Under the pieces are notes generated by a model. The model made no database searches. It had not been told where the DNA came from and was given only the letters and a program-made list of their open reading frames with translations. A program made the translations under genes and the position numbers. This document shows positions 5,693 to 9,686 of a stretch of DNA of 9,686 nucleotides, piece after piece; position 1 is the stretch's first letter; every line of letters begins with the position of its first letter. This stretch comes from Candidatus Zhuqueibacterota bacterium 4484_87 (GTDB lineage: Bacteria > Zhuqueibacterota > Zhuqueibacteria > Thermofontimicrobiales > Thermofontimicrobiaceae), in the NCBI GenBank assembly GCA_002085355.1, contig NATN01000149.1, positions 1 through 9,686 on the forward strand. The letters run 5' to 3'.

Positions 5693-8164
5693 ATGACAGA
5701 ACAACATTCTGCAAGTGATGATCTGCGGATTGGAGTATTTGTCTGTGAATGCGGTTTAAACATTGCCGGTTCGGTTGAATGTGGTGAAGTGGCAGAATTT
5801 GCCGCAACATTACCCGATGTTGTTTTTAGCTGCGTAAACAGATACACTTGCTCTGATCCTGGTCAGCAAGAAATCAAACGCAATATTGTTGAGCACAAGC
5901 TCAACCGTGTGGTTGTCGCCTCCTGTACACCTCGAATGCATGAGCCAACTTTTCGGAATTGTGTCGCCGAAGCCGGTCTGAATCCTTATCTTTTTGAAAT
6001 GGCAAACATTAGGGAGCACTGTAGTTGGGTTCATCTTTATGACCGAAAAGCTGCTACGGAAAAAGCCAAGGATATTGTAAAAGCGTCGGTCGCGCGAGCA
6101 AGACATCTCTCTGCCCAGCAGGAAATCGAGCTTCAGGTTAGTCGTAACGCTCTGGTAATTGGTGGCGGTGTTGCCGGAATTAATGCAGCTCTGGATCTAG
6201 CCGACACCGGATATCAAGTCTATTTAGTTGAAAAAGAAGCGTCCATTGGAGGGATTATGGCTCAGCTTGATAAGACCTATCCCACCATGGACTGCTCTAT
6301 ATGAATTTTGGGACCAAAAATGATGGATGTCGGTCGACATCCAAAGATTAAACTTTATTCTTATAGCGAAATTGATAACGTTAGCGGCTATGTAGGAAAC
6401 TTTAATGTTCGCATCAGAAAAAAGGCAAGATACGTAGATGAAAATGAATGTACTGCCTGCGATGAATGTGCCAAAGTTTGTCCCATTACCGTACCCAATG
6501 CGTTTCAGATGGGACTTTCGTTGCGAAAAGCAATTTACATGCCTTTTCCTCAGGCAGTTCCTTCTTCCTATATTTTAGACATGGAGCACTGTCTGGGAAA
6601 TAATCCCATAGCCTGTGGGAAATGTTACGATGCTTGTGATAAAAAATGTATCGATTATGACATGCAGGACGAAATCGTTGATGTCAAGGTCGGAGCTGTC
6701 ATTGTCGCCACAGGAATGGATGTGTACGATCCCACCAGGTTGGATGATTATGGCTACACCCGATTCGAGAATGTCATTACCAGTATGGAGTTCGAACGGC
6801 TGATCTGTTCCGAAGGTCCCACCGGGGGCCATTTTATCCGTCCCACAGATCACAAAACACCGAAAACGATCGGCTTTATCCAGTGTGTTGGTTCCCGAAC
6901 TCAAGACCCGGAACGGGGAAATCCTTATTGCAGCAACATCTGCTGTATGAACACGGTCAAAGATAGCCTGTTGTTAAAAGATCATTATCCGGATGTAGAG
7001 GTCAAAGTTTTCTATATGGATATCCGTGCTTTTGGAAAGGGATTTGAAGATTTGTTCATGCGCAGCAAAGAAAAAGGAGTTATGTACATCCGCGGTATTC
7101 CCGGAGAAATTGAAGAAGACCCGCAGACCAAAAACCTTCGACTAATGGTAGAAAACACAACAACTCGTCAGATAGAAGAGCACGAGTTGGATATGGTCGT
7201 ACTTTCGGTCGGAGTGATTCCCCGACGGGATAATGAAGTCGTTAAAAAGTTGTTCAGTCTTTCCACCACCTCAGATGGATTTCTCATGGAATCCCATCCC
7301 AAATTAAAGCCAGTGGATGCCCCGACCGGAGGTGTGTTTTTTGCGGGTTGTGCTGAATTTCCTAAGGATGTTAAAGACAGCGTCACACAGGCAAGCGCGG
7401 CAGCAGCTCGAGCAGGAGTTCTGCTATCTGCCGGAAAAATTAAAATTGAGGCGATCACTGCCGTTGTCGATGAAGAGGCATGTAAATTATGCGGAATCTG
7501 CGCTCGTGTTTGTCCGTTTAATGCCATTATTTTTGATAAAAAGAGTAAAACGCCGGCAAAGGTCATCGAGGCGGCTTGCAAGGGATGCGGAACTTGCAGT
7601 GCCGAATGTCCTTTTGACGCCATTACCATGCAGCATTTCACTGACCGACAGATGTACGCCCAGATTGAAGCGATCCTTTCAGATAAACCAATGGATAAAA
7701 TTGTAACCTTTGCCTGTAACTGGTGCTCCTATGCTGGTGCTGATCTCGCCGGACTATCGCGATTACAGTTCCCACACAATGCCCGGATTATTCGAACCAT
7801 GTGTAGCGGTCGCGTAAAGGATAAGTTTGTGCTTCATGCTTTTAAACATGGGGCTCCGGTTGTGCTCGTCTCCGGATGTCATTTTGCCGATTGTCATTAC
7901 ATCGATGCCAACCGCTGGACACAAAAGCGAGTCTGGAAACTCTGGGATAAATTGGAAAAATTAGGCATTCGTCCCGAACGTTTGCAACTGGAATGGGTTA
8001 GCGCTGCCGAAGGAAAAAAATGGGCTGAAGTTATGAATGCCGTAGAAGAAATCAGGAAAACAGTGACAAAAGAAGAAGTGGAGCATACAATAAAAGTTAT
8101 AAGAGAAGCAGAAAAGCCCAAAAAACCAAAGGCGAAAAAAGAGCCGGCAGCAGCAACGACTTAA
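5693..8164 (+). CDS. hdrA: HdrA-MvhD fusion, predicted selenoprotein (UGA at codon 204)
   Basis: The frame gives 823 residues when UGA 6302-6304 is read as Sec; a conventional caller would give two pieces. Order: HdrA N-terminal domain (1-145), FAD motif IGGGVAG (156-162), active segment DC201-SI-U204-ILGPKM, inserted ferredoxin domain (C253/256/259/263 and C300/308/311/315), cluster motif CVGSR...YCSNICC (C398, C413, C417, C418), C-terminal 2x[4Fe-4S] ferredoxin (C597/600/603/607 and C629/632/635/639), then a fused MvhD domain (C675, C678, C704, C729, C734 and RLQLEWVSAAEG), and a Lys/Pro/Ala-rich tail from about 800. The start ATG has GAGGGAAG just upstream. HdrA holds the bifurcating FAD. 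The fused MvhD brings electrons in or out, here with Cys (C729) where the separate MvhD has Sec. It works with HdrB and HdrC encoded just upstream. Sec at this HdrA cysteine is known in some methanogens. Confidence 0.92.
6302..6304 (+). other. Predicted selenocysteine codon (UGA), U204 of HdrA
   Basis: TGA falls in TMDCSI-TGA-ILGPKMMDVGRHP. HdrA proteins normally have Cys here (pattern DCSACILTPKM). The frame stays open with full HdrA domains for 619 more codons. A GGUC-loop hairpin follows. Confidence 0.93.
6324..6343 (+). promoter_or_regulatory. Bacterial SECIS element of the HdrA gene
   Basis: Arms TGGATGTC (6324-6331) and GACATCCA (6336-6343) are perfectly complementary (8 bp) and close a GGTC tetraloop (6332-6335). 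The stem begins 19 nt and the loop 27 nt after the UGA, within the range of bacterial SECIS elements. The GGUC apical sequence matches the SelB-recognised loop of E. coli fdhF. It lies inside the coding sequence and is read as MMDVGRHP. Confidence 0.85.
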
Positions 8165-8198
8165 TTGTATTTGAGAAATAATAATAAAATAAAACAAA

Positions 8199-8229
8199 AA
8201 GGTCAGGGTTTGAATTCAACCTTGACCTT
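8199..8229. terminator. Hairpin after the hdr operon, possible terminator
   Basis: A 12-bp stem pairs 8199-8210 (AAGGTCAGGGTT) with 8218-8229 (AACCTTGACCTT), with one G-T wobble and a 7-nt loop, 35 bp after the HdrA-MvhD stop. No T-run follows on the + strand. The A-rich stretch before it (8180-8200) would supply the T-run only for minus-strand transcripts. It may still end or protect the operon mRNA. Confidence 0.5.
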
Positions 8230-8396
8230 CTCATACCCCCAATATTTCAAAGAAAAATTCCACTCTTTTTTTTAATCCGGGTTCTGTTGTGCTTCCGCGA
8301 GGCAAAAATCTGCCCAGTGTTGGAATATTGACAATTGATGAGACGGGGAATCTTTTCCCTGAGCTGGGTTTTTTAAAAATTAAAACAATAAAATGA
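8226..8396 (+). pseudogene. C-terminal remnant of a YfcE/MJ0936-type metallophosphoesterase
   Basis: This frame is open for about 56 codons to TGA 8394-8396 and has no plausible start. It reads HTPNISKKNSTLFFNPGS (from 8232), then VVLPRGKNLPSVGIL and a short acidic/hydrophobic tail. HT(P) followed about 12 residues later by NPGS-x3-PRG matches the end of the YfcE/MJ0936 phosphodiesterase family, where GHTH is a metal-binding motif and NPGS follows. The homology stops exactly at the GHTH motif, and an in-frame TGA (8223-8225) lies within the hairpin just upstream. All but the last third of the enzyme is therefore missing: a gene remnant, not a working protein. Confidence 0.7.
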
Positions 8397-8405
8397 ATTT
8401 TTTTG

Positions 8406-8434
8406 TTGACATAAATAATAAAAATTCTTATATT
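8406..8434 (+). promoter_or_regulatory. Sigma-70-type promoter for the tRNA block
   Basis: TTGACA (8406-8411), a 17-nt spacer, then TATATT (8429-8434): a perfect -35 and a one-mismatch -10 at the ideal spacing in AT-rich DNA. The predicted start is near 8441, just before the tRNA-like element and the tRNA-Lys genes. Confidence 0.8.
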
Positions 8435-8445
8435 TTCTGACCTTA

Positions 8446-8522
8446 AATTTTTTGAGAGTGTAGCTCAGTTAGGTAGAGCAATCCTGCCTTAAGCGGGATA
8501 GGTCAGGGTAACTCAAAAAATT
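8446..8522 (+). pseudogene. Degenerate tRNA-like element closed by an 11-bp stem
   Basis: Bases 8454-8481 match the 5' half of the neighbouring tRNA-Lys(UUU) at 27 of 28 positions (including D-arm GCTC...GAGC). An anticodon-like arm follows, ATCCTGC/GCGGGAT with only CTTAA left as loop. The T-arm is cut after AGGGT, and the 3' acceptor strand does not pair with GAGAGTG. Instead the element is enclosed by a perfect 11-bp inverted repeat, AATTTTTTGAG (8446-8456) with CTCAAAAAATT (8512-8522). It is probably a decayed tRNA copy within the tRNA transcript. No usable anticodon can be assigned (position 33 would be C in a TTA reading). Confidence 0.6.
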
Positions 8523-8540
8523 GAACAATTAGAGACAAAT

Positions 8541-8614
8541 GAGGGTGTAGCTCAGTTAGGTAGAGCAACGGCCTTTTAAGCCGTGGGTCCAGGGTTCGAT
8601 TCCCTGCACCCTCA
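8541..8614 (+). tRNA. tRNA-Lys(UUU)
   Basis: A full cloverleaf can be drawn: acceptor GAGGGTG/CACCCTC, D-arm GCTC/GAGC, anticodon stem ACGGC/GCCGT with loop CTTTTAA (anticodon TTT, 8575-8577), and T-arm CAGGG-TTCGATT-CCCTG. The discriminator is A8614. CCA is not encoded (CAA follows). Likely transcribed from the promoter at 8406. Confidence 0.95.
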
Positions 8615-8639
8615 CAAAATATTCTAATAGACATTCTTC

Positions 8640-8673
8640 AGGCGGGTAAAGATATTGCAAATATGATCCGCCT
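8640..8673 (+). terminator. Hairpin after tRNA-Lys(UUU), possible weak terminator
   Basis: AGGCGG (8640-8645) pairs with CCGCCT (8668-8673), with an inner ATATT/AATAT stem (8652-8664). It is followed by a short T-rich TTTGTT. It could be a terminator or a processing hairpin between the two tRNAs. The rest of 8615-8756 shows nothing else I can support. Confidence 0.3.
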
Positions 8674-8756
8674 TTGTTCATTAAAGTACGCTCAACTCAA
8701 TTTCCCGTCTCAAGAAAAGTATATTTGAAACTACTGTTTTCTTTTTTTATCTACTC

Positions 8757-8829
<73 letters not shown>

Positions 8830-8843
8830 TCATAAAGTAATCT

Positions 8844-8874
8844 AAAAAACCCCAATCAACTCTGGGGTTTTTTT
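8844..8874. terminator. Rho-independent terminator, probably bidirectional
   Basis: CCCCA (8850-8854) pairs with TGGGG (8863-8867) around an 8-nt loop. It is flanked by six A before and seven T after, so the A/T arms extend the stem. It ends the tRNA block on the + strand. Read on the minus strand it has the same form and would end the kinase transcript. Confidence 0.88.
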
Positions 8875-8944
8875 GTTTTGTGGCATCCATTATCTATATT
8901 AATAATTCCTTTTAAATAACTTGAATTCTAACTTCCAAATCTCA

Positions 8945-9265
8945 TCAATTCTCGCAGCTAAACGGAAAAACAATTTTAAAAGTTGTTCCTTTATCCCGAT
9001 TAATTTCAATAGTACCATCAATCTGGTTAGTTAAAATTTTAATAAGTTGTAAGCCCAGACCTTCTGCAGTTTCTAAGTCAATCTTTTCCGGTAAACCCAC
9101 GCCATCATCAGTAACAATGAGTCGGTATCTATTTTTTTGAATCAGTTCAATTGAAATAGTAATTTTACCGCTACGTCCTTCCGGAAAAGCATGTTGAGGG
9201 GCGTTTGATAAAATTTCGTTAAGCAACAGCCCTAAGGGAACCGCTTTAATTGTTATGGGGATATA
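8945..9265 (-). pseudogene. Histidine kinase HATPase fragment (HisKA_2/HWE-like)
   Basis: The frame is open from 9265 down to the TGA at 8945. It begins ITIKAVPLGLLLNEILSN, the N-box region of HisKA_2-type sensor kinases. G1 (DDGVGLPE) and G2 (EGLGLQLIK) ATP-binding motifs and a GTTFKIVFPF end follow, so the C-terminal ATP-binding domain is complete. The dimerisation/phospho-acceptor region that should precede it is absent. The CHASE fragment upstream is in another frame. Alone it cannot autophosphorylate as a normal kinase. Confidence 0.8.
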
Positions 9266-9536
9266 TTAACTGACCATCATTTTCATAAATTGCAAAGAAG
9301 TATCGCTTACGCAAAGTTGGCTCACCAAAGCAACGATTAATCAGCGTATCCACCAGAAAAACACCATTAACAAACCCAATGAGCTGCTGCTGATCGTCAT
9401 AGATCGGCTGGTAAGTGGCAAATCCCTTTCCCCCTTGTAGCAAGCTTACCGTTAATGTGCGCGTGAGTTTTCCCGTTTTTTCAGCTTGCGAAATCGCCGG
9501 AAAAACCAACTTATGATCTTTTTCATTTGAGCTTAA
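9246..9536 (-). pseudogene. CHASE sensor-domain fragment of the same broken kinase
   Basis: The frame is open from just after a TAG at 9537-9539 down to the TAA at 9246. It reads as the second half of a CHASE extracellular sensor domain: LTRTLTVSLLQGGKGFATY, QPIYDDQQQLIGFVNGVF, and later FFAIYENDGQLIY. It lacks the N-terminal membrane helix, the start of the domain and the second membrane helix. It runs into the HATPase fragment with a frame change at about 9246-9265. The missing middle (rest of CHASE, membrane helix, any PAS domain, phospho-acceptor His) indicates an internal deletion. TTG 9507-9509 is only a nominal start. Confidence 0.65.
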
Positions 9537-9684
9537 CTAATCCAGATAATATTAATGACCCGATAAAATCGACGGCTATCTTTCCAAATTTATCATTGAT
9601 ATTTTTTATAGAGGGATTTAATTTTAAAAAGGAAAGTATTGGCAAGGCTTGCTTGTTGATAATAAAGTAGGTGTTTCGGTTGAT
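9523..9684 (-). CDS. Possible C-terminal end of an unidentified protein
   Basis: A 53-codon minus-strand frame is open from the window edge to a TGA at 9523-9525. It ends in a hydrophobic segment (IAVDFIGSLILSGLVKLK). I recognise no family. The region is AT-rich and a second minus-strand frame is also open for 30 codons, so this may be chance. Confidence 0.2.
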   Translation of the reverse strand: MNRNTYFIINKQALPILSFLKLNPSIKNINDKFGKIAVDFIGSLILSGLVKLK

Positions 9685-9686
9685 TA

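Noticed and set aside
6302..6304. UGA as a real stop, giving two separate genes (5693-6304 and 6308-8164)
   Set aside because: The break falls inside one conserved HdrA domain, exactly at a cysteine known to be replaceable by Sec. The downstream piece has no proper start, and a SECIS-like hairpin follows.
2973..6304. Genome-wide reassignment of UGA to an amino acid
   Set aside because: TGA also ends genes sensibly elsewhere (4097-4099, and 8945-8947 on the minus strand). Only the two cysteine-position UGAs need read-through.
8201..8509. Shared 9-mer GGTCAGGGT at 8201 and 8501
   Set aside because: Too short to be a meaningful repeat. One copy lies in the post-operon hairpin and the other in the remnant tRNA T-arm.
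8446..8522. tRNA-Sec (selC)
   Set aside because: No TCA anticodon, no long variable arm and no 8-bp GC-rich acceptor stem. It is a degraded elongator-type tRNA sequence.
8615..8756. Open frame of about 35 codons between the two tRNAs
   Set aside because: It has no convincing start or ribosome binding site, begins inside the tRNA and matches no family I recognise.

Overview
The window carries a heterodisulfide reductase (Hdr)-type electron-transfer gene cluster on the + strand (1-8164), followed by a tRNA block and several gene remnants (8165-9686). The bacterial tRNA promoter (TTGACA-N17-TATATT), Shine-Dalgarno sites, and a CHASE/HisKA_2-type histidine kinase remnant point to an anaerobic bacterium rather than an archaeon. 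The bacterium appears to use selenocysteine (Sec). I cannot assign a phylum from this sequence; a sulfate-reducing, syntrophic or FCB-type anaerobe would all fit.

Hdr cluster. Module 1 (1-4099) holds a tandem HdrA-HdrA fusion (5' end outside the window), a stand-alone MvhD-like [2Fe-2S] protein with an in-frame UGA, and an HdrD-like (HdrC+HdrB fused) iron-sulfur oxidoreductase. Module 2 (4155-8164) holds HdrC, HdrB and an HdrA-MvhD fusion. The last would be split in two by a conventional gene caller, because a UGA sits at codon 204, in the conserved CxxC of HdrA. I read both UGA codons as selenocysteine. The one in HdrA is followed, at a suitable distance, by an 8-bp perfect hairpin with a GGUC tetraloop, a textbook-looking bacterial SECIS element. 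The one in MvhD has a weaker hairpin. All genes point the same way with short gaps, except a 150-bp leader with a palindrome before the last gene. The proteins would form a cytoplasmic flavin-based electron-bifurcating or -confurcating complex. MvhD would pass electrons to or from HdrA, whose FAD would split them between ferredoxin and the HdrBC/HdrD CCG-cluster proteins. No hydrogenase, formate dehydrogenase or benzoyl-CoA reductase gene is in view, so the physiological partner is unknown.

Downstream region. After a hairpin at 8199-8229 comes a 55-codon C-terminal remnant of a YfcE/MJ0936-type phosphodiesterase. A near-consensus sigma-70 promoter follows, then a degenerate tRNA-like element closed by an 11-bp stem, then tRNA-Lys(UUU), tRNA-Lys(CUU) and a strong bidirectional terminator. 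On the minus strand, 8945-9536 is a broken histidine kinase: a CHASE sensor fragment and a HATPase fragment lie in different frames, with the middle of the protein missing. Several independent truncations in one window (MvhD/HdrD junction, YfcE remnant, tRNA-like element, kinase) suggest either local genome decay or assembly errors.
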